This document shows, one piece after another, positions 25,320 through 34,784 of a stretch of DNA of 58,531 bases. Every line of letters starts with the position of its first letter. Position 1 is the first letter of the stretch. The DNA is from Acidimicrobiales bacterium. Lineage in GTDB: Bacteria; Actinomycetota; Acidimicrobiia; Acidimicrobiales; Aldehydirespiratoraceae. Under the pieces are notes generated by a model, which saw only the letters and a list, made by a program, of their open reading frames with translations, was not told where the DNA came from and did no database searches. The stretch lies in NCBI GenBank assembly GCA_029263215.1, contig JAJCXY010000130.1, positions 1-58,531 on the forward strand. The letters run 5' to 3'. The position numbers and the translations under genes are program-made.

Positions 25320-26981
25320 TCAGCCTTCGCGTACCACCGGAACGATCATGGGCCGGCGTCGGGTGCGGTCGTTGACCGTTCGCCCCGCGGCCCGGCGGGC
25401 GATCTGCGCCAGCCGATCGAGGTCGACATCGCGATCCTCGAGAGCCTTCATCAGGTCTTGTTCCACCGCATCGGCCACCGCTGTTTCGTGGGCCACGAGG
25501 GCGGGCTGCTCAACCCAACCCCGCGACACGACATCGGGCCCGGCCAGGATTTCACCCCGCTCGAGGTCGACATGCACCACCACGGTGACAAAACCGTCGT
25601 CGCCGAGGGTGCGGCGCTCCCCCAGCACCATGTTGCCGAGATCGCCGACAGTGCCATCGACATAGAGGTGATCGCCGCCTACGGAGCCGAGGTGCTCCAC
25701 GCCGTCGTCACTCAAAACGATCTGATCGCCGTCTTCGCACAGCACGACCCTGTCGTCGGCCATGCCCATGCCCCGTGCCAACTCGGCGTGGGCAACCAGG
25801 TGGGCGTACTCGCCGTGAACCGGCACGAACCATTCAGGCACCGCTACCGAATGCAGGGTCTGTAGTTCCTGTTGCTTGCCATGGCCACTGGTGTGCACAT
25901 CGACCTGTCCGCTGTGAAACACGCTCGCGCCATGCCTGGCCAGACCGTTGCGGACCGCCGCCACGGCGGCTTCATTCCCGGGAATGGGGTGGGAGCTGAA
26001 GATGACGGTGTCGTTGTCGGTGAGCTGCATCCACTTGCTCATACCGTTGGCCATCATCGTCAGTGCAGCTCGCGGTTCGCCCTGAGATCCGGTGCACACG
26101 ACGCAGACTCGCTCAGGGTCGAGTTCATCGATGTCTTCGATGTCTCGGATCGCGTGATCCGGTATGCGCAGAATCCCCACGTCGCGTGCGAGCTTCACAT
26201 TGCGCCGCATCGACAGGCCGAGGGTCACCACGACCCGTCCGGTGGCCACTGCCGCATCGGCGATCTGCTGGAGACGGTGAATGTGGCTTGCGAACGAGGC
26301 CACGATCACCCGACGACCCTCCTGGCCTCGGAACAACGACGTGAGCACGCCACCGATCTCGCTCTCAGAACGTGAAGATCCGGGACGGTCGGCGTTGGTG
26401 GAGTCGGCCAGCATCAGTCGGATGCCGGGGTCGAACCCCAAGGCTCCGATGCGGGACAGATCGGTGCGGCGTCCGTCCACCGGAGTGAGGTCGAGCTTGA
26501 AATCGCTCGAATGGAGGATCACTCCCTGGGCGGTGTGAAAGGCAGTGATGTTGCCCGACGGGATCGAGTGGGTGACGGGCAGAAATTCACAATCGAAGGG
26601 TCCGACATCGAGGCGATCGCGATCGTGGATCTCCCTGAGGTCCGCCTTCTTTGACAGGCCTGCCTCTCTCAGCTTGTGATCGATCATCCCGAGCGTGAAA
26701 CGAGAGCCGTAGATGGGCAACGACATGTGGGCGAGGAGGTGGGGCAGAGCCCCGATGTGGTCCTCGTGGGCATGGGTGGCGATACAGGCATCGACGCGGT
26801 CGGCGTTGTCGAACAACCAGCTCAGATCGGGCAGGACCGAATCGACGCCGGGGAGGTCGTCGCCGCCGAACATCTGGCCACAGTCGAGCACCACGATCCG
26901 GCCCTCGGTCTCGATCGCGGCACAGTTGCGACCGATCTCGCCTAGGCCGCCGAGAAAGGTGATGGTGACGGGAGCGGCCAC
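25320..26981 (-). CDS. rnj: Ribonuclease J
   Basis: Metallo-beta-lactamase-fold RNase with 5' exonuclease and endonuclease activity, central to mRNA decay in actinobacteria. The 553 residues show the metal motif THAHEDHIGALPH near 69-80, the beta-CASP segment with CTGSQGEPRAAL, and HTSGHGKQQEL near the end of the core. It follows dapA by 1 nt, the common actinobacterial dapA-rnj order, and precedes ftsK by 81 nt. Confidence 0.95.
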   Translation of the reverse strand: MAAPVTITFLGGLGEIGRNCAAIETEGRIVVLDCGQMFGGDDLPGVDSVLPDLSWLFDNADRVDACIATHAHEDHIGALPHLLAHMSLPIYGSRFTLGMIDHKLREAGLSKKADLREIHDRDRLDVGPFDCEFLPVTHSIPSGNITAFHTAQGVILHSSDFKLDLTPVDGRRTDLSRIGALGFDPGIRLMLADSTNADRPGSSRSESEIGGVLTSLFRGQEGRRVIVASFASHIHRLQQIADAAVATGRVVVTLGLSMRRNVKLARDVGILRIPDHAIRDIEDIDELDPERVCVVCTGSQGEPRAALTMMANGMSKWMQLTDNDTVIFSSHPIPGNEAAVAAVRNGLARHGASVFHSGQVDVHTSGHGKQQELQTLHSVAVPEWFVPVHGEYAHLVAHAELARGMGMADDRVVLCEDGDQIVLSDDGVEHLGSVGGDHLYVDGTVGDLGNMVLGERRTLGDDGFVTVVVHVDLERGEILAGPDVVSRGWVEQPALVAHETAVADAVEQDLMKALEDRDVDLDRLAQIARRAAGRTVNDRTRRRPMIVPVVREG

Positions 26982-26982
26982 T

Positions 26983-27888
26983 TCAGCTCCGCCCGAGCCC
27001 GGCGAGCACCGACTTCGCTTCTGCTTCCAACCAGTCGGGTTCGGGCCCCATCGGCAGGCGACAGGGTCCCGCCGGCAGACCGAGCACCCGCATCATCGCC
27101 TTCGAAGGCACCGGGTTGGGAGCTTCATCGCCGGTCTCGAACTGGTAGCTCGGTATGAGGCGTCGGTTGATGGCGGTGGCTCGGGCCACATCGCCGCTGA
27201 AGAACGCGTTCATCATGTCGCGGGTCTCGTTGCCTATCCAGTGGGTGGCGACACCGATCGCTCCGACCGCGCCCACCGCAAGCAAGGGCAGGGTGAGGCC
27301 GTCGTCGCCGCTGTAGACCTCGGTGCCCTCCGGCGCGAGGGAGAGGAGGTTGGCGGTCTCCGCCGGGTTTGCCGCTGCATCTTTCACTGCGATGATGTTG
27401 GGCACGTTGGTGAGCAGGTCGAGCATCGTTCGGGTTGCGATCTTGCGACCCGTTCGGCCCGGGATGTCGTAGAGCACCACCGGCAGGTCGGTGGCCTCCG
27501 CACACACCCGGAAGTTTTCGTAGAGCCCTGCCTGGGAGGGCCTGTTGTAGTAGCCCGCTACGTGTAGAAGACCAGCAGCGCCCACCTCAGCGGAACGTTC
27601 GGCGTTCTTGATCGCCACCGCGGTGTCATTGCTGCCCGCACCGGCGACCACAGGCTTGTCGACGGCCTCCACCACCGCTTCGATCACCGCTATCTGCTCG
27701 TCCTGGCTGAGGGTGGGGCTCTCTCCGGTGGTTCCGGCGATAACGAGGCCATCGTTGCCGCCCTCGTTGGTGAGGTACTTCGCCAAGGTTTGAGCGCCGT
27801 CGAGATCGAGGGACCCGTCGGAGTTGAACGGGGTGATCATGGCAGTGAGGACCCGCCCGAACGTGGCACGCGGAGAAACAGAGTTCAT
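26983..27888 (-). CDS. dapA: 4-hydroxy-tetrahydrodipicolinate synthase
   Basis: Condenses pyruvate with aspartate semialdehyde, the first committed step to diaminopimelate. In 301 residues the family signature GTTGESPTLS, Tyr in VVLYDIPGRTG (about 136) and Schiff-base Lys in IIAVKDAA (about 164) are present. A few residues near the C-terminus are Pro/Gly-rich. It lies in the same run as dapB, with the other dap genes 20 kb away. Confidence 0.96.
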   Translation of the reverse strand: MNSVSPRATFGRVLTAMITPFNSDGSLDLDGAQTLAKYLTNEGGNDGLVIAGTTGESPTLSQDEQIAVIEAVVEAVDKPVVAGAGSNDTAVAIKNAERSAEVGAAGLLHVAGYYNRPSQAGLYENFRVCAEATDLPVVLYDIPGRTGRKIATRTMLDLLTNVPNIIAVKDAAANPAETANLLSLAPEGTEVYSGDDGLTLPLLAVGAVGAIGVATHWIGNETRDMMNAFFSGDVARATAINRRLIPSYQFETGDEAPNPVPSKAMMRVLGLPAGPCRLPMGPEPDWLEAEAKSVLAGLGRS

Positions 27889-27945
27889 GAGACCAATGGT
27901 GCCACGCCAACCACGCGATGCGGGACAATTCCCACCGCGGGCAGA

Positions 27946-28527
27946 TCACCTCTCGGTCGTGCGATCCTTCCCCAACGTGGCGAGGAGGTGTTCGTGTAGC
28001 TCGAACCACACGGTGTGGATGCTGTCGATCCGCGGTGAATCCACCCACCGGCCGTCAGCCCCGGCGTGCTCGAGGGCGGCGGCCAGGCGAGTGCGGTAGC
28101 TCCCGAATCGTCCGCGGCGGTGGGTCAAGGCGTCGAGGATCGGGCCGAGGAGCTGGGTGAGCTCGGCAAATACTTCGAGCCCGGCCACCCTGGCGGTGTT
28201 GTGCTGCCAGGCCTGGCATGCCGTCAGAAAGCGTCGGTTGAGGGGCAGGAACGCTTCATACGCCGTTACCAGCGTGGCCCGACCGGCCTGGTCGCAGTCG
28301 GCCGCGAGCAGAGCCGAGAGTTCTGCCTCACCCGCAGGCGTGAGTGATCTGCGGCCCTCTTCGCCTCGCGTTCGAATCTGGCCGTTGGCCGCTGCGGCCA
28401 CGAGCTCGCTGTCGATATCGAGTCCGGTCCGCTCCGAGAGGTGCTCCACCGTGGCACGAATTGCATCGGCGCTGCCCCGGCTACGGAGCCGCACCGCGAG
28501 CAGGGTGAGAAGATCGAGATCACTCAT
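27946..28527 (-). CDS. Winged-helix-like conserved actinobacterial protein
   Basis: A 193-residue protein of unknown function. The first 80 residues (LLTLLAVRLRSRGSADAIR, LTPAGEAELSALL) look like a winged helix-turn-helix of the MarR/PadR kind. The rest is helical, with NRRFLTACQAWQ and the C-terminal motif DSIHTVWFELHEHLLATLG. I recognise the C-terminal motif as recurrent in actinobacteria but cannot give it a role. It overlaps the SURF1 stop by 8 nt and precedes dapA by 57 nt. Confidence 0.6.
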   Translation of the reverse strand: MSDLDLLTLLAVRLRSRGSADAIRATVEHLSERTGLDIDSELVAAAANGQIRTRGEEGRRSLTPAGEAELSALLAADCDQAGRATLVTAYEAFLPLNRRFLTACQAWQHNTARVAGLEVFAELTQLLGPILDALTHRRGRFGSYRTRLAAALEHAGADGRWVDSPRIDSIHTVWFELHEHLLATLGKDRTTER

Positions 28528-29236
28528 CTCGGAGGCGGCGCCGCAGGATCAAGACATACACCACCACGGCCCCCAGCGAGAAGAAGAACCACTGGAAGGC
28601 GTAGGAGAGGTGGGGGCCGTCGTCGAGAGTGGGCGGCGGCACGGGCACGGGCAGATCACCCACCGCGGGCTCCTGGCTCTCGAGCTGCACCCAGAGATCG
28701 ACGACTCCGAGCCCGATCGCCTCGCTCACGGTGTCGAGGTCGACCCTGCTCACTTCTGGGTAGTCGCCGCTGCCCGACCCGATGCGGCCACCACCGACAC
28801 TGCTGAACACACGACCACTCACCTGCACCTCGCCGGTAGGCGTGGCCACATCGCGGCCATCGGCACCGGCGACCCACAGGCGGGGAACCCAGCCTCTCGA
28901 AACCACCACCACGCGCCCGTCGTCGAGCAGCACCGGAGTGGCGAGCCAGCTCCCGGCACGCGTGTCGAACGTGCGGTTGGCGACAAGGAACGACAGCTCG
29001 TCGAGGTAGGACCCTTGCACCACAGTGGCTGTGTGATCGAGGGGAAGCCGCTCGAGGGACAGGAGCTCCTCGATCATCGCCGGAGCGGCCTCCGAGGCGG
29101 TGCGAATCGCGTCGTTGTCGGTACGGGTGTCGTCGAGGCGAGCCAACTGCCAGAGAGCCAAATTCACCATCACGGTCACCATCGCCAGCACGAAGAGGTG
29201 CGACGCGAGCCACCGGGGCGTCAGGAGAGACCGCAT
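28520..29236 (-). CDS. SURF1 family protein
   Basis: Membrane protein involved in heme a delivery to cytochrome c oxidase. Its 238 residues have one N-terminal span (about 12-30) and one C-terminal span (about 212-232), with an external domain between. SURF1-type motifs include ALWQLARLDD, VVVSRGWVP and the C-terminal PHLSYAFQWFFFS before the second span. It starts 17 nt after dapB. Cytochrome oxidase genes are not in this window. It implies an aerobic organism with an aa3-type oxidase. Confidence 0.85.
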   Translation of the reverse strand: MRSLLTPRWLASHLFVLAMVTVMVNLALWQLARLDDTRTDNDAIRTASEAAPAMIEELLSLERLPLDHTATVVQGSYLDELSFLVANRTFDTRAGSWLATPVLLDDGRVVVVSRGWVPRLWVAGADGRDVATPTGEVQVSGRVFSSVGGGRIGSGSGDYPEVSRVDLDTVSEAIGLGVVDLWVQLESQEPAVGDLPVPVPPPTLDDGPHLSYAFQWFFFSLGAVVVYVLILRRRLRDE

Positions 29237-29253
29237 CAGCGGGTGGAGGTCGC

Positions 29254-29982
29254 CTAGAGCCCGAGGTATGTGTCGAGGCCTACCGTCACACCGGGAAAGT
29301 CGGCGACTCGCTTCACTCCGAGGAGGACCCCAGGCATGAACGAGGTGCGATCGACGGTGTCGTGGCGAATCGTGAGGGTCTGGCCGGTGGTACCGAGGAT
29401 GACCTCCTGGTTGGCCACCGCTCCTCTCATTCGCACCGAGTGCACCCGTATGCCGCCTGGGCCCAGCCCGCCTCTCGCCCCCGGATAGACCTCATGTCGA
29501 GTGGGGTCGGCGGCCCACTCAGCGGACGCGGCCGCCATGCGTTCGGCGGTGTGGGTGGCGGTGCCCGAGGGCGCATCGATCTTGTTGTCGTGATGAAACT
29601 CGATGACCTCGGCGGTGTCGAAATGGGGGGCTGCCAGCTCAGCCATGCGGATCATCAGCACCGCGCCGATCGCGAAATTGGGAGCAATGAGCGCGTTGCT
29701 CGATATGAACGCCCCCCTGATCTTGGCCAGGTCGGGTTCGGACAATCCTGAGGTACCGACCACTGCGTGGATGCCATTGGTGGCCGCGAACTGCAGGGTT
29801 CGACGCGCGGCTTCGAGCACTGTGAAGTCGACGATCACTTCGACCGCGGCTTCGGTGAGCAGGTCGAGGGGGTCGCCGACATCGACCTCGGCGACGAGCT
29901 GGGTGGCAGGGTCGGACCCGATGGCACGACAGACTTCCTGTCCCATGCGCCCGGCCGCACCAACCACTCCCACTCGGATCAT
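29254..29982 (-). CDS. dapB: 4-hydroxy-tetrahydrodipicolinate reductase
   Basis: NAD(P)H-dependent reductase acting after DapA. The 242-residue protein has the Rossmann motif VGVVGAAGRMGQEV, the APNFAIGAVLM strand, and the substrate motif EFHHDNKIDAPSGTA. It leads the long minus-strand run ending at the methyltransferase (15576) and is divergent from a membrane protein gene 67 bp away. Confidence 0.95.
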   Translation of the reverse strand: MIRVGVVGAAGRMGQEVCRAIGSDPATQLVAEVDVGDPLDLLTEAAVEVIVDFTVLEAARRTLQFAATNGIHAVVGTSGLSEPDLAKIRGAFISSNALIAPNFAIGAVLMIRMAELAAPHFDTAEVIEFHHDNKIDAPSGTATHTAERMAAASAEWAADPTRHEVYPGARGGLGPGGIRVHSVRMRGAVANQEVILGTTGQTLTIRHDTVDRTSFMPGVLLGVKRVADFPGVTVGLDTYLGL

Positions 29983-30049
29983 GTGCGCAGACTACCGGCC
30001 ACCTCACCCCCCGCACCGACTCTCGCGTCGGGGTGGCTACAGTCAGCGC

Positions 30050-30511
30050 ATGATTTTCTCCGCCATCGGCGACACGCCCTACAACATCATGCTCCTGTTG
30101 CACATTCTCACCGCAATGGCCGCATTCGCTCCTGCCTTCGTTCATCCGGTGCTCGGCGCCCAGATGAAGGCCGACGGCATGGCCGACCGGCCGAAGGTGT
30201 TCGGCTACATGGCCACCAACGCACAGCGGATCTACGGCTCGTCGCTCATCGTCACCGGCCTGTTGGGATTCGGCGTGGCGGGCATGTCCGACGACGTATT
30301 GTCCATGTCGGATGGCTGGCTGGCGGCCGCCTTCATCATCTGGGTCGCCATGAACGGCATCCTCCACGCTGTGATCCGACCCTCGGAGAAGGCCATCGCG
30401 GCAGGCGAGGGCGGCGAAGCGAACGAGAGGAAGCTGGCGATCGCGGGCATGGCGATAACCGCCCTCCTCGTGGTGCAGCTCTACCTCATGGTGTGGAAGC
30501 CGGGAGCCTGA
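30050..30511 (+). CDS. Four-span integral membrane protein (DUF2269-like)
   Basis: A 153-residue protein with spans at about 12-32, 60-80, 90-108 and 130-148. It resembles DUF2269-type small membrane proteins in layout and in an early helical segment (LLLHILTAMAAFAPAF), but the match is weak. It stands alone on the plus strand between dapB and the convergent M16 peptidase. Function unknown. Confidence 0.7.
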   Translation: MIFSAIGDTPYNIMLLLHILTAMAAFAPAFVHPVLGAQMKADGMADRPKVFGYMATNAQRIYGSSLIVTGLLGFGVAGMSDDVLSMSDGWLAAAFIIWVAMNGILHAVIRPSEKAIAAGEGGEANERKLAIAGMAITALLVVQLYLMVWKPGA

Positions 30512-30529
30512 CCCGAGTCACCCGAGACC

Positions 30530-31804
30530 TCAGTCGGAGGGGCCCACAACCGAGCGGGCCTTCGGCCCGTCGACAACTCCCGCCAGCACCCTGCGCACGT
30601 CGTCGGGCGTAACCGCATGCACGGCGGTGAGATACTCGTCGACGCCCACGACACGATCGCGAACCAGGACGTTGGTGGCCAGGCGAGCCATCCGGCTACC
30701 GGCATCCTCCAGGCCCAACACTGTGGCTCCCTCGAACCCACCCCTCGCCACCTCGAGCTCGCGGGCACCCGGCCCGTTGGTGGCCAGGTCATCGAGCTGT
30801 TCATCGACGGCTCGCACGAGCTCATCCATACGTTCGGGTGCGGTGGCGGCGTAGATCGACATCGTGCCGATGTCGTTGTAGGCGCCAACCGATGAGAACA
30901 CCGAATAGCTGAGCCCACGCTTCTCGCGAATCTCCTGGAACAAGCGACTCGACCAGCCGCCTCCGAGAACCTGACTCGCTACCGCCAGGGTGTAACGGTC
31001 GTCGCTGTGCTGGCTCGGTGCGCGCCAACCCTCGGCGAGGTGAGACTGCTCGATCGAACGCTCCGTGTACATGAGGGGACGAACTTCTCCCTCCGGAGCC
31101 GTTCGGTCTGGGCGGCGACCCGCGGAAACACCCGTCAGGGCGGAATCGACACGACTCGCCACCTCATCGTGGTCGATGGGACCGACCACCGACACAACCA
31201 GGTTGGCCCGCCGATACCACTCACGATGGAAGGCCCGAATGTCGTCGGCACTCATCGACCGGACCGAGTCCTGACTTCCGAGCACCTCCCAACCAAGGGG
31301 GTGATCGGGGAAAAGACTCTCGGCCAGCACGCCATGCACGACGTCGTCGGGCGTATCCGCGCTCCATGCCAGTTCCTCGAGAATCACCTGTCGCTCGGCG
31401 TCGACCTCGGCGTCGGAAAAGCCGGGATCAGCGATGACATCGAGCAGGGTGTCGAGGCCGAAGTCGAGTTCCCACGCCGGCACACGGGCATGAAACGCCG
31501 TGTACTCCTTCGAAGTGAACGCGTTGAGATCGCCACCGGTGGCGTCGATGCCTTCGGCAATGTCGCGAGAAGTACGAGTGGAGCTGCCCTTGAAGAGCAG
31601 GTGCTCGAGGAAGTGGGAGACACCGGCGAGCCGTTTCGGCTCATCGCGATTGCCGATGCCGACCCACACGCCGACCGCAGCCGAACGCGACGAAGGCATC
31701 AATTCGGTGACGACTCGAAGGCCTCCGTCGAGGCGACTCACCCGGATGGCGTCGGACTCGGTGTGTGAGCCCGACGCCGCCCGGATCAGATCACTCGGAT
31801 TCAC
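30530..31804 (-). CDS. M16 family zinc metallopeptidase
   Basis: Pitrilysin-type protease of 424 residues related to mitochondrial processing peptidase beta subunits. The inverted zinc motif HxxEH is H64-F-L-E67-H68, with the third ligand in ILEELAW (Glu144). Two M16 lobes are visible, with RANLVVSVVG and the second-lobe motif EIREKRGLSYSVFSS. It starts at GTG 31804, overlapping the pnp stop (GTGA). The pnp-M16 order is common in actinobacteria. Confidence 0.93.
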   Translation of the reverse strand: MNPSDLIRAASGSHTESDAIRVSRLDGGLRVVTELMPSSRSAAVGVWVGIGNRDEPKRLAGVSHFLEHLLFKGSSTRTSRDIAEGIDATGGDLNAFTSKEYTAFHARVPAWELDFGLDTLLDVIADPGFSDAEVDAERQVILEELAWSADTPDDVVHGVLAESLFPDHPLGWEVLGSQDSVRSMSADDIRAFHREWYRRANLVVSVVGPIDHDEVASRVDSALTGVSAGRRPDRTAPEGEVRPLMYTERSIEQSHLAEGWRAPSQHSDDRYTLAVASQVLGGGWSSRLFQEIREKRGLSYSVFSSVGAYNDIGTMSIYAATAPERMDELVRAVDEQLDDLATNGPGARELEVARGGFEGATVLGLEDAGSRMARLATNVLVRDRVVGVDEYLTAVHAVTPDDVRRVLAGVVDGPKARSVVGPSD

Positions 31805-34194
31805 CGGCGACCGCGGCCTCCGCGACCACGTCCACGGCCACCGCCACCGCCGCCACCACGGCGGGGGGCTTCGGGGCCGAGGTCGCCGAACTCGTCGGAG
31901 AGTTCCTCGTCGAAGGCAGCTTCGAAGGAAACCGACTCGCGGTCGGTCGCATCGTCGGCGGGAGCCTCGCTGCTCGGGCTGCTGTCACGTCGACCGGACG
32001 ACTCGCCTCCGCCCGAAGCGGCAGGACCGTCGCCGGCCGGCTTCAGGGAGATCTTGCCGTTGGGGTCGACATCTTCGACCACGACCTCGATCTCCTGACC
32101 GAGCTCGAGCACGTCTTCCACCCGATCGATGCGCTTGCCGCCACCGATCTTGGAGATGTGGAGCAGGCCATCGCGGCCGGGCAGGATGTTGACGAACGCA
32201 CCGAACTTGGTGATGTTGACGACACGACCCTGATAGGTCTCGCCGACACCAGCGGTGGGCGGATCGAGGATCAGCTGGATCTGGCGCTCGGCCTCGGCAA
32301 CCTTGGCACTGTCGACCGAAGCGATCGAGACAGTACCGACCATCCCGTCGTCGTCGACAGAGATATCGGCACCGGTCTCCTGCTGGATCGAGTTGATGAC
32401 CTTGCCCTTGGGACCGATGACCTCGCCGATCTTGTCGATCGGAATCTCGAAGGCGAGGATCTTCGGCGCGGTGTCGCGCACCTCTTCGCGGGGCTCGGCG
32501 ATGGCCTCGGCCATGATGTCGAGGATGTCGAGGCGGGCTTCCTTGGCCTGCTGCAGCGCGCCGGCGAGGACGGTGGCGGGGATACCGGAGATCTTCGTAT
32601 CGAGCTGAAGCGCCGTTACGAAATCGGTGGTACCCGCAACCTTGAAGTCCATGTCGCCGAACGCGTCTTCGGCACCGAGGATGTCGGTGAGGGTGACGTA
32701 TTCGCCCTCCGCGTGGACCAGGCCCATCGCTATGCCGGCCACGGGGGCCTTGATCGGAACGCCCGCATCCATGAGCGACAAGGTTGAACCACACACCGAA
32801 CCCATCGAGCTCGACCCGTTGGAAGCCATGACCTCAGAGACGGTACGAACCGTGTAGGGCCACTCTTCGAACGAGGGAACAACCGGGAACACCGCACGCT
32901 CGGCGAGCGCGCCGTGGCCGATCTCGCGGCGCTTGGGTCCGCGCATGAAGCCGGTCTCGCCGGTGGAGAAGGGCGGGAAGTTGTAGTGGTGGAAGTAGCG
33001 CTTCTTGTCGATGGGCGACAGGTCGTCGATCATCATGTCGCTACGGCCCATGCCGAGAGTCGTGAAGTTGAGGACCTGGGTCTCACCACGCTGGAAGAGG
33101 CCCGAACCATGAGCGGTGGGGATGACCCCGACCTCGCTGGTGACCTTGCGCAGCTCGTTGGTCTTGCGACCATCGATGCGAACGCCCTCTGAGACGATGC
33201 GCTTACGCACAACGGCCTTGGTGACAGAACGAATGGCGTTCTTGATCTGCTTCACGGCGTCGGCGTTGTCTTCGAACTGGCCTTCGAGTTCGGCGATGAC
33301 AGCATCCTTCAGCACGCCTTCGGCGTCCTGACGGGCGGTCTTGTCGGCGATCTTCTGGCTCTCGGCGATGCGCTCGCCCGCGGCTGCCTCGACTGCCGCG
33401 AAGATCTCATCGGTGTAGTCGGTGACGGTGGGAGGATCCATCTTGGTGATGGGGCCCGCCGCGTCGATCGCCTGCTGCTGCAGTTCGATCATCTCGCGGA
33501 TCCACACCTTGCAGGCCTCGAGCCCGCCGGCGAGGACATCCTCGTCGACCTTGGGAGTGCCGTTCTCGTAGAGGTTCCACGAGTTTCCGGTGCCGCCGGC
33601 TTCCACCATCATCACCGCGACGTCGTCGCCGGCCAGGCGACCGGCCACGACCATCTCGAAGGCCGACTCGTCGGACTCCTCATAGGTGGGGAAGGGAAGC
33701 CATTCACCATCAGCTGTCCAGCTCATGCGCACTGCACCGAGAGGTCCGTCGAACGGAACCGGTGAGAGGCACAAGGCCAGCGACGCGGCATTGAGGGCCA
33801 GGACGTCGTAGGGGTTGCTCTGGTCGGCGCCGAGAACGGTGCCCACCACGTGGACCTCGTTGCGGTAGCCGTCGGGGAATGCGGGACGCAAGGGGCGATC
33901 GATCAGGCGGCAGGTGAGAATCGCCTGCTCGCCGGCTCGGGCCTCACGACGGAAGAACGAGCCGGGAATCTTGCCCGCCGCGTACATCCGCTCCTCGATA
34001 TCGACCGTGAGCGGAAAGAAGTCGGCGTTTTCACGCGCCGTCTTCGCTCCGGTAGCGGTGACGAGGACGACGGTGTTGCCGATGCTCGCGGTGACGGAGC
34101 CACCGGCGAGCGGGGCGAACTTGCCCACCTCGAATGTTGCATCCTTGTCATCACCGCGTGTGAACGCGGCGGTGAAGGTTTGGGTATCAGTCAT
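31801..34194 (-). CDS. pnp: Polyribonucleotide nucleotidyltransferase (PNPase)
   Basis: Phosphorolytic 3'-5' exoribonuclease of 797 residues. The start ATG 34194 follows CAGGAGCAAGACAAA; a reading from 34251 would add leader-coded residues. Two RNase PH domains flank a helical linker; the second has the catalytic-region signature GSSSMGSVCGSTLSLMDAG. A KH domain (DKIGEVIGPKGKVINSIQ) and an S1 domain (YQGRVVNITKFGAFVNILPG) follow. The tail is acidic and then RGG-rich (GGGGRGRGRGG), a likely RNA-binding extension. The leader has strong hairpins, consistent with autoregulation. Confidence 0.96.
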   Translation of the reverse strand: MTDTQTFTAAFTRGDDKDATFEVGKFAPLAGGSVTASIGNTVVLVTATGAKTARENADFFPLTVDIEERMYAAGKIPGSFFRREARAGEQAILTCRLIDRPLRPAFPDGYRNEVHVVGTVLGADQSNPYDVLALNAASLALCLSPVPFDGPLGAVRMSWTADGEWLPFPTYEESDESAFEMVVAGRLAGDDVAVMMVEAGGTGNSWNLYENGTPKVDEDVLAGGLEACKVWIREMIELQQQAIDAAGPITKMDPPTVTDYTDEIFAAVEAAAGERIAESQKIADKTARQDAEGVLKDAVIAELEGQFEDNADAVKQIKNAIRSVTKAVVRKRIVSEGVRIDGRKTNELRKVTSEVGVIPTAHGSGLFQRGETQVLNFTTLGMGRSDMMIDDLSPIDKKRYFHHYNFPPFSTGETGFMRGPKRREIGHGALAERAVFPVVPSFEEWPYTVRTVSEVMASNGSSSMGSVCGSTLSLMDAGVPIKAPVAGIAMGLVHAEGEYVTLTDILGAEDAFGDMDFKVAGTTDFVTALQLDTKISGIPATVLAGALQQAKEARLDILDIMAEAIAEPREEVRDTAPKILAFEIPIDKIGEVIGPKGKVINSIQQETGADISVDDDGMVGTVSIASVDSAKVAEAERQIQLILDPPTAGVGETYQGRVVNITKFGAFVNILPGRDGLLHISKIGGGKRIDRVEDVLELGQEIEVVVEDVDPNGKISLKPAGDGPAASGGGESSGRRDSSPSSEAPADDATDRESVSFEAAFDEELSDEFGDLGPEAPRRGGGGGGGRGRGRGGRGRR

Positions 34195-34213
34195 TTTGTC
34201 TTGCTCCTGTCGG

Positions 34214-34232
34214 AGCCCGCCGAATGCGGGCT
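34214..34232 (-). promoter_or_regulatory. Hairpin directly before the pnp ribosome-binding site
   Basis: A perfect 7-bp stem (AGCCCGC/GCGGGCT) with a 5-nt loop lies 19 nt before the pnp start, touching the Shine-Dalgarno region. It could gate ribosome entry or act as a processing site. Confidence 0.5.
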
Positions 34233-34262
34233 GCGATGTATCGCACGACACTGCCAGTTCCC

Positions 34263-34307
34263 AGTCGCAAGCCTCCGAGCCCGTTTTCGGATCAGAGGTT
34301 TGCGACT
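34263..34307 (-). promoter_or_regulatory. Long stem-loop in the pnp leader
   Basis: Arms AGTCGCAAGCCTC (34263-34275) and GAGGTTTGCGACT (34295-34307) are 12/13 complementary, enclosing a 19-nt loop. It lies about 70-110 nt before pnp. Known pnp leaders in other bacteria carry an RNase III-cut stem-loop used for autocontrol; a similar role here is inference. Confidence 0.5.
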
Positions 34308-34400
34308 ACAACCGACGTATCGCACTTCTACTGTTCGCTGGACGTTCCAGCTACTGGGATTGTCGGGCTCACCCTCAAAAGCGAGGGCCAACCGAAAGGA

Positions 34401-34418
34401 GCGGCCCCAAAGGACCGC
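34401..34418 (-). terminator. Hairpin after rpsO
   Basis: On the minus strand GCGGTCC, loop TTTG, GGGCCGC forms a 7-bp stem with one G-U pair, 12 nt past the rpsO stop. It is followed by TCCTTTC, so it may be a weak terminator or a processing site that separates rpsO from pnp. Confidence 0.45.
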
Positions 34419-34430
34419 CCCAACATCATT

Positions 34431-34712
34431 TCAGCGTCGCAGACCGAGGTGTGCGATCACTGAGCGGTACCGCTCTATGTCGTTGTCCTTGACGTAGTCG
34501 AGGAGACGACGGCGCTGGCCCACCAGCATCAGTAGGCCTCGCCGGCTGTGATGGTCCTTCTTGTGGTCCTTCAGGTGCTCGGTGAGGTGGTTGACGCGCT
34601 CGGAGAGCAGAGCGATCTGGATCTCGGGAGACCCGGTGTCGTTCTCGGCGAGGTCGAATGCTTTCGCCATCTCGGCGATCGTTTCGGCCTTTGGGCGCAG
34701 ATTGGTAGCCAT
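34431..34712 (-). CDS. rpsO: 30S ribosomal protein S15
   Basis: Primary 16S rRNA-binding protein of the platform, 93 residues from ATG 34712. The conserved S15 core is clear ([46 protein letters not shown]). The start excludes an upstream extension coded by leader sequence. rpsO followed by pnp is a classic order. The leader upstream has a 6-bp hairpin. Confidence 0.96.
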   Translation of the reverse strand: MATNLRPKAETIAEMAKAFDLAENDTGSPEIQIALLSERVNHLTEHLKDHKKDHHSRRGLLMLVGQRRRLLDYVKDNDIERYRSVIAHLGLRR

Positions 34713-34784
34713 TGAGTTCTTGTTTCTTTCTTTGGGTTTGGGACCCGGCCACACGTCTCGCCATGCGCAGACGGCAGCGGCTCT

